A stretch of 64,000 nt of DNA from contig NZ_PQVF01000005.1 in assembly GCF_002920915.1 (NCBI RefSeq), forward strand, positions 248,001 to 312,000, in the 5' to 3' direction. Made by a program: the position numbers and the translations under genes. Positions 19,404 to 28,712 of this stretch are shown here, piece by piece (position 1 is the stretch's first letter; each line of letters starts with the position of its first letter). Below the pieces are notes generated by a model that saw nothing but the letters and a program-made list of their open reading frames with translations, was not told where the DNA came from and did no database searches. This stretch comes from Solitalea longa (GTDB lineage Bacteria; Bacteroidota; Bacteroidia; Sphingobacteriales; Sphingobacteriaceae).

Positions 19404-20600
19404 CTACAAGAAAACTAAAGGTGTGCTGATACCAAAAGTAAATCGGTTATTGCTATAATTGGTTCTGTTCAATGTGTTTTTTGAAAAGTCGGTAAAGCGA
19501 TAATCATGGCCCACATAACTTACAAATATTTTAATGTTAAGGTCTTTAGATGGCAGAAATTCCACACCCGGAATATAACAATAACCTGTATAAATATCTT
19601 GGTTCGACGAGGCATTGCTATAATAAGTATCTGCCTTATCCCATCTTCCCTTATCTATAAACCCTACGAAAAACAGGTTCACTTTAGGTACCAAGCGGTA
19701 GTCAAGGCGAGTCCAAAAACTATTGTAAACCGTTCCCTGAGCGGTACGATCATCATATTCATCCCCTGTTTTTATGTAGTTGGTAACGATACCTTCTCGG
19801 TCCAACTGCTCGCTGCACCATTTATAATCGAATTGTATCCTAAATTTTGAAGAAGGAATCACCTGGATACCAAATGATGCGTAATTGATGAAATATTCCT
19901 TAGCCTCATTGAATAAACTGTACGACCAGATTGTTTGGAGCTTATCGCCAAGCAAATGTCCTCTCCAGTTAGCAATATAGGCTAACGGCGCCTTACTTTC
20001 TTCAATAAAACCCACATCACCAGGATAGAGCTCTGCAAAGGTTTTAGTACGTGTATTTAAGACCTGTAAGGAGAAAGAGTGATCTTTGCTTACCTTGAAA
20101 CGCGATCCGATACCGGTTAAAAAGTTATCTGCGGCATTAATAAAGTCGGTGTATTGATAAATAAAGATTGGATTTGTATCAAACTCAAAGCCACCCCAAT
20201 CGGCACACATTTTACCAAAGGACAAATGCCAAAATTCAGAATCCTTTTTCATTTTAAACTCTACATAAGCCAAATCTGTAGAACGACTTAGATTATCAAC
20301 GGATTCGGAAGTGGCAGGTCTGGTGTAGCGGTCCCTGAATCGGAAATATGTCCTTTTACTGACATTTCCTTTAAACTCAAGGCGAAATTGTTCCATTTGA
20401 AATCTGAAATTATTAAATCCATTCTGATCAAAGTAGGCATTGCCGGCAGAACGGATATTAGCAATAAGATTTACGTTTTTCAGCAGTTCCTGCTTATCAA
20501 GAGGGATAATTGATTTGGCAATAGTTGAGTCAATTTGCTGTTGCCCACTTGCAAAAATGGGGGTAAGCAAAACGAGGAGAGCGTAAATAATTTTTTTCAT
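19404..20600 (-). CDS. Outer-membrane porin-like beta-barrel protein
   Basis: A 398-aa protein with a signal peptide (ends about FASGQ) followed by many alternating aromatic/polar strands, and a C-terminal strand RFTFGISTPLVFL ending in hydrophobic residues, typical of an outer-membrane beta-barrel. It resembles phosphate-selective porin O/P-like proteins of Bacteroidota. Being first in the run before aspA and ansB, it probably admits asparagine/aspartate or dicarboxylates. That substrate is inferred from context only. The region upstream (20601-20795) contains no other gene. Confidence 0.8.
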   Translation of the reverse strand: MKKIIYALLVLLTPIFASGQQQIDSTIAKSIIPLDKQELLKNVNLIANIRSAGNAYFDQNGFNNFRFQMEQFRLEFKGNVSKRTYFRFRDRYTRPATSESVDNLSRSTDLAYVEFKMKKDSEFWHLSFGKMCADWGGFEFDTNPIFIYQYTDFINAADNFLTGIGSRFKVSKDHSFSLQVLNTRTKTFAELYPGDVGFIEESKAPLAYIANWRGHLLGDKLQTIWSYSLFNEAKEYFINYASFGIQVIPSSKFRIQFDYKWCSEQLDREGIVTNYIKTGDEYDDRTAQGTVYNSFWTRLDYRLVPKVNLFFVGFIDKGRWDKADTYYSNASSNQDIYTGYCYIPGVEFLPSKDLNIKIFVSYVGHDYRFTDFSKNTLNRTNYSNNRFTFGISTPLVFL

Positions 20601-20795
20601 GGTTTGTAAGTTTAAATTAGAATTTCTTAGTTGACATAAAGTTTATTCATTGCTTTTTGCGGTGTGCTGTTTGGCTAAAATGAAGACTAAACTTTGAACT
20701 TATGAATCTATGTAGGGAAGGTCGCTTTATGCAATTTAAATTACACAAATAAAATATAAGTAGAAAGTTTTGCTTCTATAATTTATTGTTAACAC

Positions 20796-20829
20796 AAAAG
20801 GGTGTTAACCGCTGGTTAACACCCTTTTA
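20796..20829. terminator. Strong hairpin terminator downstream of degP
   Basis: Perfect 15-bp arms AAAAGGGTGTTAACC (20796-20810) and GGTTAACACCCTTTT (20814-20828) with a 3-nt spacer. On the minus strand it lies 21 bp past the protease stop and ends in TTTT. Confidence 0.85.
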
Positions 20830-20849
20830 TATAGCCGTAAGACTTATTT

Positions 20850-22343
20850 TTATTTTGATGCAGGAAATGAGAAACTATAACGTGATGATGGCTCATCAGG
20901 ATAGATCCCTTCCAGATTTACCATGCCGTTGCGGCTGTTGCTTAAAGCAGCCTTAACCTCTTCCTCTGATGAAACGGTTTTTCCATTAACACGGGTAATT
21001 ACAAATCCTTGCTGAATATCATATTGCGATAAAATGCCATTCTCTTTTAAAGCGCTGATCTTTACCCCTCCTTGTATCTTATATTTTTTCTTCTCGGCAT
21101 CATTTAACGGGCTAAACTTAGCTCCCAGCGCATCGAATGTTGCACTCGAAGTTGATTTCACCAAGGAAGCATTGTTCTCTGCATTTTTCAAAATTACTTT
21201 GTAATCCTTTTCGCTACCATTACGTAAAACGGTTAAATTAATGGCATCGCCCGGACGGTGTAAGCCAATTTGCTCTTGTAGGTCAGAACCTGAAGTGATC
21301 AAATTACCTTCAATTTTGGTGATCAAATCGCCTGATTTAATACCTGCGGCAGCAGCAGCACCACCCTCCATAACCGATTCAACATACACCCCATTAAAGG
21401 TTTTCAGTCCTTTTTTCTCAGCCAGTTCAGCATTGTTTTCATTAAACTGAACACCTAAATAACCGCGCTGAACAGTACCAAAGTTTAAGATATCGTTTAT
21501 AACCTTTTTAACAAGGTTCACCGGAATTGCAAAACCATAGCCTTCATAAGCGCCGGTTTGCGAAGCAATGGCAGCATTAACACCAACAAGCTCCCCATTT
21601 GTATTTACCAATGCCCCTCCACTGTTGCCGGGATTAATGGCTGCGTCTGTTTGAATAAAGGCTTCAATTGGACGCGCATCAGGGTCATTTTGATTGCTCA
21701 AAATACCGATATTCCTGGCTTTTGCACTGATAATACCCGCTGTTACAGTTGAAGTAAGGTTGAACGGATTGCCTACGGCCAATACCCATTCGCCAACTTT
21801 AACATTGTCGGAATTACCGTATTTTATAAATGGAAGGTCTTTCCCTTCAACTTTAATTAAGGCCAAATCGGTGTTTGGGTCTTTCCCAATAAGCTTGGCT
21901 TTATATGATCGCTTATCATTTAAAACAACCTGAATTTCATCGGCATCGTCAACTACGTGGTTGTTGGTAACAATATAACCATCAGGAGTTACAATTACAC
22001 CTGAGCCGGAAGCCCGCTGTGGCTGGCGACTACGCCCTCCTCCCCGATTTCCAAAGAAATCATCGAACATATCTTCAAAAGGACTGTATTGCTGCCCTCT
22101 GCCACTTGTTGTGTAGGTTGTTTTTATGTGAACTACACCCGGAGTAACCATTGCTGCTGCTGAAGTAAAATCAACATCGCCGGCCGAACCAACCATATTG
22201 CCTTTTTCTCCAAAGCTTACAAATTTTACATTTTGTTTGTCTTCAATACTGGTTTCGCCTTTGTTCTCGAAAACCTTATATGCCCCAACGGCCACTATAC
22301 CACCCATGCTGGCAGTTAATAATGTTAAAGCTATTTTTCTCAT
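20850..22343 (-). CDS. DegP/DegQ (HtrA) family periplasmic serine protease
   Basis: This 497-aa protein has an N-terminal hydrophobic anchor or signal (residues 3-22), an S1C protease domain with His129 (TNNHVV), Asp159 (DLALIKVE) and Ser241 (NPGNSGGAL), then two PDZ domains (about residues 285-375 and 395-490). HtrA proteases degrade or refold damaged envelope proteins. It stands alone, divergent from dapF, with its own -7 box and a strong terminator. Confidence 0.95.
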   Translation of the reverse strand: MRKIALTLLTASMGGIVAVGAYKVFENKGETSIEDKQNVKFVSFGEKGNMVGSAGDVDFTSAAAMVTPGVVHIKTTYTTSGRGQQYSPFEDMFDDFFGNRGGGRSRQPQRASGSGVIVTPDGYIVTNNHVVDDADEIQVVLNDKRSYKAKLIGKDPNTDLALIKVEGKDLPFIKYGNSDNVKVGEWVLAVGNPFNLTSTVTAGIISAKARNIGILSNQNDPDARPIEAFIQTDAAINPGNSGGALVNTNGELVGVNAAIASQTGAYEGYGFAIPVNLVKKVINDILNFGTVQRGYLGVQFNENNAELAEKKGLKTFNGVYVESVMEGGAAAAAGIKSGDLITKIEGNLITSGSDLQEQIGLHRPGDAINLTVLRNGSEKDYKVILKNAENNASLVKSTSSATFDALGAKFSPLNDAEKKKYKIQGGVKISALKENGILSQYDIQQGFVITRVNGKTVSSEEEVKAALSNSRNGMVNLEGIYPDEPSSRYSFSFPASK

Positions 22344-22372
22344 GTTTTCTTTTTATAAAATCAATTGCTATT

Positions 22373-22404
22373 CAAAATTAATACTCGTTTGTTGCAAAAA
22401 CCAA
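22373..22404 (-). promoter_or_regulatory. Putative promoter of the HtrA-like protease gene
   Basis: On the minus strand TTG (22404-22402) is followed after 21 bp by TAATTTTG (22380-22373), a good match to the Bacteroidota pattern, about 30 bp upstream of the start codon. Confidence 0.5.
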
Positions 22405-22417
22405 CTATCATTTCTAT

Positions 22418-22425
22418 TAGTTTTG
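22418..22425 (+). promoter_or_regulatory. Putative -7 box of dapF
   Basis: TAGTTTTG matches TAnnTTTG. A TTG lies at 22392-22394, 23 bp upstream, at the long end of accepted spacing. The elements of the divergent protease promoter overlap this region. Confidence 0.4.
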
Positions 22426-22491
22426 TAAAAATGAATTTACACTCTACGAAACGGTTCGTATTCAAAATTATTACCCGAAAGTGAAATTTTC

Positions 22492-23271
22492 ATGAAGATA
22501 AAGTTTTATAAATATCAAGGCGCCGGAAACGACTTTGTATTGATTGACAATAGAAATGCCACAATTAATATTAACGTAAAGTTATTTAAACACTTATGCG
22601 ATCGTCGTTTTGGCATTGGTGGAGATGGGATCATGCTGCTTCAAAATCACGAAAACTTTGATTTTGAGATGATTTACGCCAATTCAGATGGCAATCCGAG
22701 TAGCATGTGCGGCAACGGAGGAAGATGTATTACGGCCTTTGCCAACCGACTTGGCATATTTGAACAAGACACAAACTTTATTGCCGTAGACGGTCCTCAT
22801 TATGCCAAGATGACAGAAAAAGGCGTGAGTTTGCATATGATCGACGTGAATGATGTTGAAGTTAATGGCGACCATTTTGTACTCAATACCGGTTCTCCGC
22901 ATTTTGTACAAGAGGTTTTAAATGTTAAAAATCTCGACGTATTTAAAGAAGGGCGCGCCATCCGATACAATGGCCGTTTTAAGGTCGAAGGAATTAATGT
23001 GAATTTTGTAGAAGACAAGGGCGATCATTTAGTAGTTAGGACATATGAACGCGGTGTTGAAGATGAAACCCTTGCTTGCGGGACCGGTGTTACTGCCGTT
23101 GCCCTGGCAATGATGAATAAGAAGAAAATTACAGGAACCCACACCACAAAAATTAAAGCAATGGGAGGAGATTTGGCGGTAACAGCAACTACTGCTAATG
23201 GAAAAGCCTTCACTGACATTTATCTTGAAGGGCCGGCTGATTATGTTTTTGAAGGTGAAATAGAACTCTAA
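22492..23271 (+). CDS. dapF: Diaminopimelate epimerase
   Basis: A 259-aa enzyme with both catalytic cysteines: Cys73 in SMCGNGGRC and Cys196 in LACGTGVTAVA. The N terminus FYKYQGAGNDFVLIDN is the conserved DapF start. It interconverts LL- and meso-diaminopimelate for lysine and peptidoglycan synthesis in the cytoplasm. It is monocistronic: divergent from the HtrA gene and followed by a two-way terminator. Confidence 0.97.
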   Translation: MKIKFYKYQGAGNDFVLIDNRNATININVKLFKHLCDRRFGIGGDGIMLLQNHENFDFEMIYANSDGNPSSMCGNGGRCITAFANRLGIFEQDTNFIAVDGPHYAKMTEKGVSLHMIDVNDVEVNGDHFVLNTGSPHFVQEVLNVKNLDVFKEGRAIRYNGRFKVEGINVNFVEDKGDHLVVRTYERGVEDETLACGTGVTAVALAMMNKKKITGTHTTKIKAMGGDLAVTATTANGKAFTDIYLEGPADYVFEGEIEL

Positions 23272-23281
23272 TCTTGCAAAC

Positions 23282-23325
23282 TTAACCACAGAATAATTCT
23301 GGTAAAGCATAATTCTGTGGTTAAA
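23282..23325. terminator. Bidirectional terminator after dapF
   Basis: TTAACCACAGAAT (23282-23294) pairs with ATTCTGTGGTTAA (23312-23324), lying between the convergent dapF and DUF2490 genes. T runs are weak, so its strength is uncertain. Confidence 0.65.
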
Positions 23326-23351
23326 CTATAACTTGATCAGGGGCTTTACTA

Positions 23352-24083
23352 CTATAACGTAAACTTGGTAAACATCGTTAACTGAATAATGTGATTTGTT
23401 GAGGTTGCCCCACTCTTCTGTTTCTGTTGTTGATTCATATAACCGCCCTCCAGGTCAATTAGCCTTTTAAATTTAAAGCCAATAGCCGTATAAAGTCGGT
23501 TCTGATCAAAAAAACTATTATTGGTGGTTTCTTTGTTTACATAGTTAAACATAACCTCATCCTGCAACACCCCATAAAACCCTTTTTCAAATAACAAATC
23601 CTGATTAAACCAGATCATCCCTCTTAAGGAATATCGAATACGCTGCTGGGTTTTATAGTCATCCGGATAAACTACTGAACTTATCCAACGATGCTCATTT
23701 CTGAGTCGATGATAGAATAAAACGCTGCCCCACTTATGATTATAGATTACCTGTTCCCAAAGTCTGTGCTCATCAGAATACAGCCTCTCCTCATTCTTAT
23801 AACTAAAGTTTAATACATAAGCATAGCCGGCGGCTGCAGTAAAATGGTTATTTAATTTATAAGAAATTGCGGGTCTAATAATAATTTGCTGTAAGTGCTC
23901 ATAATTATCTGTTGTCCGTAAAGGAATGTCAATAAAACCACCCCAAGGCGTTTTCGCACTCTGAAAGCGTGTGTTAAAGGTAAGCCAGGCCGTATTTATG
24001 TTTTGTGCAAGTAATGTGGCAGATGACAGGACCAGTAATAAACAAACGAGTAAGTAGCGTTTAAAATAAACCAGTATCTTCAT
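23352..24083 (-). CDS. DUF2490 family outer-membrane-like protein
   Basis: A 243-aa protein with a signal peptide (ends LLAQ) and the DUF2490 pattern: NTAWLTFNTRFQSAKTPWGG near the N terminus, YNHKWGSVLFYHRLRNEHRW in the middle and a terminal strand IIQLTMFTKFTL suited to a beta-barrel. It shares long stretches with the neighbouring gene (for example NEHRWI and NYVNKETTNNSFFDQNR). Function is not established for the family. Confidence 0.85.
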   Translation of the reverse strand: MKILVYFKRYLLVCLLLVLSSATLLAQNINTAWLTFNTRFQSAKTPWGGFIDIPLRTTDNYEHLQQIIIRPAISYKLNNHFTAAAGYAYVLNFSYKNEERLYSDEHRLWEQVIYNHKWGSVLFYHRLRNEHRWISSVVYPDDYKTQQRIRYSLRGMIWFNQDLLFEKGFYGVLQDEVMFNYVNKETTNNSFFDQNRLYTAIGFKFKRLIDLEGGYMNQQQKQKSGATSTNHIIQLTMFTKFTL

Positions 24084-24145
24084 TCATAATTTTTTATGAG
24101 GCGCAAAGATACTGGTATTTACCTTTTTCGGGATTTATAATTTAA

Positions 24146-24868
24146 TTATAGATTAAGCCTTGTATAAATGGCTAGCTGAAAAATATTGTTGGTAAGGGTG
24201 TTTCCGCTTCTTTGTTTCACCAATTGATTCATATAACCTACTTCCAGATCTATTTTAGAATTAAATCGATAACCCCCTCCAACAAAGGCCCGGTTTTGAT
24301 CAAAGAAACTGTTATTGGTTACTTCTTTATTGATGTAATTAAACATGATCTCTTCCTGAAACGAAAAAAAGACCCCTTTGCTAAATACAGAATCCCTTTG
24401 AAAAGGAATGACTCCTCTAAGAAAATACCTAAAACGTTGCTGGGCATTAAAATCATTCGGATCGGCGGCGGTTGCGATCCAACGATGTTCATTTCTAAAG
24501 CGGTGTATTAATGAGATACTACCCAGTTTATGATTTATAAAGAACTGTTCAAAGGCACGGTGCTCAGGAACACGATCAGAAACACCATTAATTACCGCAT
24601 AACTAGAAACATAAGCATAGCCCGCAGAAGCTGTATAATGCTTATTAAATTTATAGGTTAAGGCCGTTCGGAAAAGATATTGTTGTAAATGAACATATTC
24701 ATCTGAAGAGCGGACCTGGGCATCAAACATTAACCCAAACTTAGATTGTTTAAACTGAAAAGATCCGATATATGCGGCCCATCCAGAACTTTGACTTTGA
24801 CCTGATGCTGTGGGTATGGAAAAAAGCATTACAATGAACGCAAAAAGGGTAGTTGTTTTTTTTAACAT
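24146..24868 (-). CDS. DUF2490 family outer-membrane-like protein, paralogue
   Basis: A 240-aa protein with a signal peptide (ends about TASGQ), and the same order of motifs as the next gene: SSGWAAYIGSFQFKQSKFG, RFRNEHRWIATAADPNDFNA and NYINKEVTNNSFFDQNR. The 62-bp gap between the two paralogues makes a two-gene transcript likely. Barrel-like C-terminal strand IFQLAIYTRLNL. Role unknown. Confidence 0.85.
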   Translation of the reverse strand: MLKKTTTLFAFIVMLFSIPTASGQSQSSGWAAYIGSFQFKQSKFGLMFDAQVRSSDEYVHLQQYLFRTALTYKFNKHYTASAGYAYVSSYAVINGVSDRVPEHRAFEQFFINHKLGSISLIHRFRNEHRWIATAADPNDFNAQQRFRYFLRGVIPFQRDSVFSKGVFFSFQEEIMFNYINKEVTNNSFFDQNRAFVGGGYRFNSKIDLEVGYMNQLVKQRSGNTLTNNIFQLAIYTRLNL

Positions 24869-24977
24869 AAATCTTCGATTTCAATTAGGGTATGTTTTTT
24901 ATATCATCTAAGATGATTTCAATTGTAAAAATATGTGCTATAAGTTTATTAATTTAAGATAGACAGCTTTTTTTACA

Positions 24978-25616
24978 ATGAACTACCTCAAACAAACATT
25001 TCTTTTTGCTCTATTACTGATAGTAAGCGCAGCAAATGCCCAAAACGTAACAGGGATTTTCATGCTTCATGGCGTAATGGAAACCGCTGCTGGCTTCCAA
25101 CTATTGGAGGATGGAACCTTCGAATATTTTTTTTCCTACGGAGCGGCCGACAAATGGGGAAAAGGTCTTTGGAAGAAAGAAGGCAATAAAATAATATTCA
25201 ATAGCTTTCATAAACAACCTTTGGCTGATTTTAAACTTTCCAGCGCAACAAAAACCCAGGATAAATTTATTACGCTACGTGTAGCCGACACGCTAAATCG
25301 CCCTTACCGGTATGTTGCCTGCAGATTGAACGATAATGAAGAAACAACTAATGAAAACGGTGAAGTAAGATATCCCCTTGACACCGCACGTTTTCTGCAA
25401 ATGTACCACCCGATTTTTAGCTTGCGATTAACCACCCTTACGCTTGATAAAGATAAAAACTCATTTTTAATTGCACCTACATGCGACCTATCAGAGGTTT
25501 TCTTTGATGACCTTAGTTTCTCTATCGGTGAAAATGAAATTAATGCTGCTTTTTTACCCGGTTCGCCGGATCAACCTGTTGGATCCAGAACATTTCATTT
25601 TAAAAAACAACAATAA
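24978..25616 (+). CDS. Secreted protein of unknown function
   Basis: A 212-aa protein with a clear signal peptide (MNYLKQTFLFALLLIVSAANAQ). The start of the mature part (NVTGIFMLHGVMETAAGFQLL, read in two pieces) and later DGTFEYFFSYGAADKWGKG suggest a beta-rich lipocalin-like or calycin-like fold where a response curve to a substrate is not implied; this is only an impression. I do not recognise the family. Transcribed divergently from the DUF2490 pair. Confidence 0.7.
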   Translation: MNYLKQTFLFALLLIVSAANAQNVTGIFMLHGVMETAAGFQLLEDGTFEYFFSYGAADKWGKGLWKKEGNKIIFNSFHKQPLADFKLSSATKTQDKFITLRVADTLNRPYRYVACRLNDNEETTNENGEVRYPLDTARFLQMYHPIFSLRLTTLTLDKDKNSFLIAPTCDLSEVFFDDLSFSIGENEINAAFLPGSPDQPVGSRTFHFKKQQ

Positions 25617-25805
25617 TTAATTGTTATTCAGTGTTTTATCTTCAATTAATTGTAAATTTAACTTCTACAGCCCATAAAACTTAACAGCTTTCCATCATCC
25701 GCTGTAAACCTTAACACATTCATTCAGAACCTCAAATCAGCATTTCTATTCATTTTATTCGAATTGAAATTCCTTTTCTTTCATTATAAAAACAAGGAGG
25801 TACTT

Positions 25806-26582
25806 ATGAAAGTTCATTCATTCACAAAATTTATCACTTCAATATTAGTTCTTGCGTCATGCATTGTTGCAAAAGCTCAGGATACCAACAAGGGCATTTT
25901 GTACCTGGTTCACGAGGACCAAGTAATACCGGAAAAGGCAGTGATGTATGAAAAGGCAGCCAAGGGACTGGCAGATGCAATGATTAAAAATACCAACGGA
26001 TCAATAATGTACTGGGTGGCAAGCCGTGATGATTTTTCCTACATCTATGTAATTCCAGTGAATAATTATGCCGGTATTGACATGGTTGACAACGCTTTTG
26101 GTCAATTATCAAAAGCAATGGGTAAAGATGCAATGGAATCAATGATGAAAAACTATGATGGAACATTCTCCACTCATAGGGATTTTATGGTCAGGTATCG
26201 TGCCGATCTATCGTATATGCCTGATTTCCCTGCAGAAAACACTTTCAGACACTGGGATTTTTATTACATCAACCCTGAAAAAGAAAAAGAAGCTATGGAA
26301 ATAGCCAAAGAGTGGAAAGCTTTATTTGAGAAGAAAAAAGCTCCAACGGGCTACCGGTTTAACTTAGGGGATATCGGCTTGGAACCAGTATTTATTGTTG
26401 TTCAGAGTGCAAAAAACGCCAACGATTATTATTCTAAATCGCAGGAAGTTGATAAACTACTGGGAGAAGAAGGCGAAGCCTTAATGAACAAAACATGGAC
26501 TGTTATAAGCCGTTTTGACCATAAAAACGGAAAAATCCATCCCGATTTATCTTGTATGCCAACAACCACTTCGAAAAAATAG
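25806..26582 (+). CDS. Secreted protein of unknown function with a strong Shine-Dalgarno site
   Basis: The start at 25806 gives 258 aa beginning MKVHSFTKFITS with a signal peptide ending KAQD. It lies 5 bp after AAGGAGG (25794-25800), so it is preferred over the upstream in-frame start at 25764. The mature protein has two similar-looking halves (HEDQVIPEKAVMYEKAAKGL and YYINPEKEKEAMEIAKEWKA), which is reminiscent of a tandem dimeric alpha/beta-barrel fold. No catalytic motif is visible and I do not recognise the family. A terminator follows directly. Confidence 0.75.
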   Translation: MKVHSFTKFITSILVLASCIVAKAQDTNKGILYLVHEDQVIPEKAVMYEKAAKGLADAMIKNTNGSIMYWVASRDDFSYIYVIPVNNYAGIDMVDNAFGQLSKAMGKDAMESMMKNYDGTFSTHRDFMVRYRADLSYMPDFPAENTFRHWDFYYINPEKEKEAMEIAKEWKALFEKKKAPTGYRFNLGDIGLEPVFIVVQSAKNANDYYSKSQEVDKLLGEEGEALMNKTWTVISRFDHKNGKIHPDLSCMPTTTSKK

Positions 26583-26586
26583 CTTA

Positions 26587-26622
26587 AAAAAATAGCCGGC
26601 CAATAATTGACCGGCTATTTTC
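26587..26622. terminator. Bidirectional terminator
   Basis: AAAATAGCCGG (26589-26599) pairs with CCGGCTATTTT (26611-26621), between the convergent secreted-protein gene and the DUF4139 gene. Confidence 0.8.
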
Positions 26623-26630
26623 AATAGTAA

Positions 26631-28439
26631 CTATAAGTTTAAATTCTGATCCTTTGGATATCTGACGGCATAGCTTAAAGTAAACTCTCGGGTTTCGCCC
26701 GGTTTCATCTCAAACTCCCAGGTTAATGTTCCAACTTCGTTGTTTACATGCGCCTTTGACGATTCTAATAGTTCAACTTCAATGTCTTTTTGTGTTGATA
26801 GAGGATACTGATCCTTTAAGATCATTTTTACAGCCGAATTCTTGGTGTTTTTAACCGTTAGCTTGTAGGTGAAAATTTGCTTCTTTTCACTTCCAATAAA
26901 CTTGGTGCTGCTATAATCCTGCATTTTCTCACGTTTTACGATCACGCGCTTGTCATTTCCTAAGGTGAGGTTAAGCGTTTTTTGGGTTGACAAAGGATCG
27001 ATATAAGATTTGCCAATATAGGTTCCTTCAAATGTGATGTTGGCCTCACCCGGTAATAAATTCAATTTTTCCCAGTCATTTACCGTTGCCAACAAATAGG
27101 TGTTTTTATCTGCCTTAGGAGCACTGTAAAATTTGTATTCAGCAGGTAGGTCAAAGCTTTTCAAGGTTACACTTTGCTCATTTCCAGATCCAAGGATGTC
27201 GTAAGGCAGATCAATATCATAGGTTACATCAATCGGATTTTCCCTCTCAGAAACATAATCTGTTTGTTCTTTCAACGTGATAATAATTACCCCATTTGAA
27301 GCACGATTACCATACAATGCTATTGCAGACGCATCTTTCAAAACATTTATATCCTTTATGGTCTCAGGACTAATTTTAGTGGCTTCCTCGGCATTCATTA
27401 TTTGTCCGTTTACCACATACAATGGAGATTGATTAGGGGTGACACTATTTGTGCCTCTAATCACTACTGATTCGCTCAGGTATTTTTTTTCTCGTTTAGC
27501 AGAAGCATCATCATACGAGATTGCGTTTTGAGCAACCTCAAGTCCGGGCACTCTGCCTTGTAAAGCTTTATTGATTGCATATTCCAGAAACCATGCTTTA
27601 AGTTCAGGAGCAGTTTTACCATTGCCAGGGGTTGACGTTGAAAGCGTTAGTTTTACTTTTTTCCAGTCAAGACCTGTTGTTTGTACAAACTTGGCTTTGT
27701 AAGTTAGCTTAACCGGTTTATCTGCCGAAGAAGCTTGCAGATCATAATATGGAATCCAATAAGCAGCATTGGTATAGTATGAAACCGTGAAATCATACGT
27801 TGCGGCTAGTGGACTGCTCAATTGCAGTTTTAACCTGCCAAAGGATTTGTCATTCTTACGAGATTCTTCGTCAATCTGAAGCTGTAAACGAGCAATAGAT
27901 TCACTGATCTTACTCAACTTATTATTGAAAACACTTTTCTCGTTTTCAAGCTCTGTTGATTTAGCCTTGTAATAATCCATCATTTTCATTAACTCAGCCA
28001 CGCTCAGTCCGGTTTGAGTTCCTCCTATTGATTTATTTGCTTTGAGTAAACTCAAAAGTTCATCATTCGTTTTCAAGAATACTTGAATTCTATCTTTCTC
28101 TCTGCCGTAATAGTCTATAGAATCTTGCAGTTTTTTAACTGAAGGCAATGGTGTACCGGTGGTTAAATAGTCGGTTGAAAACGCAGAAGACATAACCGTT
28201 ACGCCCCCCGAACATTTTATTTGAAGACTGTTTACATCAATTGAAGAACTTAAGCCCTCAATCCATAATTCGTTGCTTCCTTGTGTAAGTGTTGCTTTGG
28301 CGGTATGGGTTACTTCGGCCCCAACCCGTAAAATCATTGCTGACTGAAGCTTCGCATTTACTGAGTTCTTACCATCATTGGCCAATGCTGGCAAACAATA
28401 GGCAATTAATGTAGCTGTTAAAAGCGTTTTGACTCTCAT
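26631..28439 (-). CDS. DUF4139 (mucoidy-inhibitor MuiA-like) protein with an inserted SusC-type plug segment
   Basis: A 602-aa exported protein (signal peptide to about residue 20). The N terminus fits DUF4140 (VGAEVTHTAKATLTQGSNEL), then a coiled coil (about residues 125-195, rich in KLSKISESIARLQLQI-type heptads), then the DUF4139 beta-rich part, which continues to the end (ITFEGTYIGKSYIDP, PGETREFTLSYAVRYP). Around residues 285-390 it contains sequences of a TonB-receptor plug: ALQGRVPGLEV, SPLYVVNGQIM, INVLKDASAIALYG and ASNGVIIITLK. Such a plug normally belongs to SusC/RagA receptors. The role of the chimera is unknown; no barrel follows. Confidence 0.85.
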   Translation of the reverse strand: MRVKTLLTATLIAYCLPALANDGKNSVNAKLQSAMILRVGAEVTHTAKATLTQGSNELWIEGLSSSIDVNSLQIKCSGGVTVMSSAFSTDYLTTGTPLPSVKKLQDSIDYYGREKDRIQVFLKTNDELLSLLKANKSIGGTQTGLSVAELMKMMDYYKAKSTELENEKSVFNNKLSKISESIARLQLQIDEESRKNDKSFGRLKLQLSSPLAATYDFTVSYYTNAAYWIPYYDLQASSADKPVKLTYKAKFVQTTGLDWKKVKLTLSTSTPGNGKTAPELKAWFLEYAINKALQGRVPGLEVAQNAISYDDASAKREKKYLSESVVIRGTNSVTPNQSPLYVVNGQIMNAEEATKISPETIKDINVLKDASAIALYGNRASNGVIIITLKEQTDYVSERENPIDVTYDIDLPYDILGSGNEQSVTLKSFDLPAEYKFYSAPKADKNTYLLATVNDWEKLNLLPGEANITFEGTYIGKSYIDPLSTQKTLNLTLGNDKRVIVKREKMQDYSSTKFIGSEKKQIFTYKLTVKNTKNSAVKMILKDQYPLSTQKDIEVELLESSKAHVNNEVGTLTWEFEMKPGETREFTLSYAVRYPKDQNLNL

Positions 28440-28712
28440 TGTACTATGTATTGTTTGCTTAAAGATGCAGATGTTTTGATTATTTCATAAAGCAATGAAA
28501 ATTTCTTTTTAATTATAATGATTCTGTTTTTAGAGTATTCGTAACGTTATTAACGCTAAACTTTTCTTGTCATGAAACCCACCATTATAAATAATACGAA
28601 GTATTAATTTGTTGATTTTTTAATCCACCGTAAACACAATTTCAATAATATTGCTACTTTTAAAATTTTTGGCGGCAGATAGGCGGCCAGATTTCAGAAA
28701 AGAGTAGAACAT

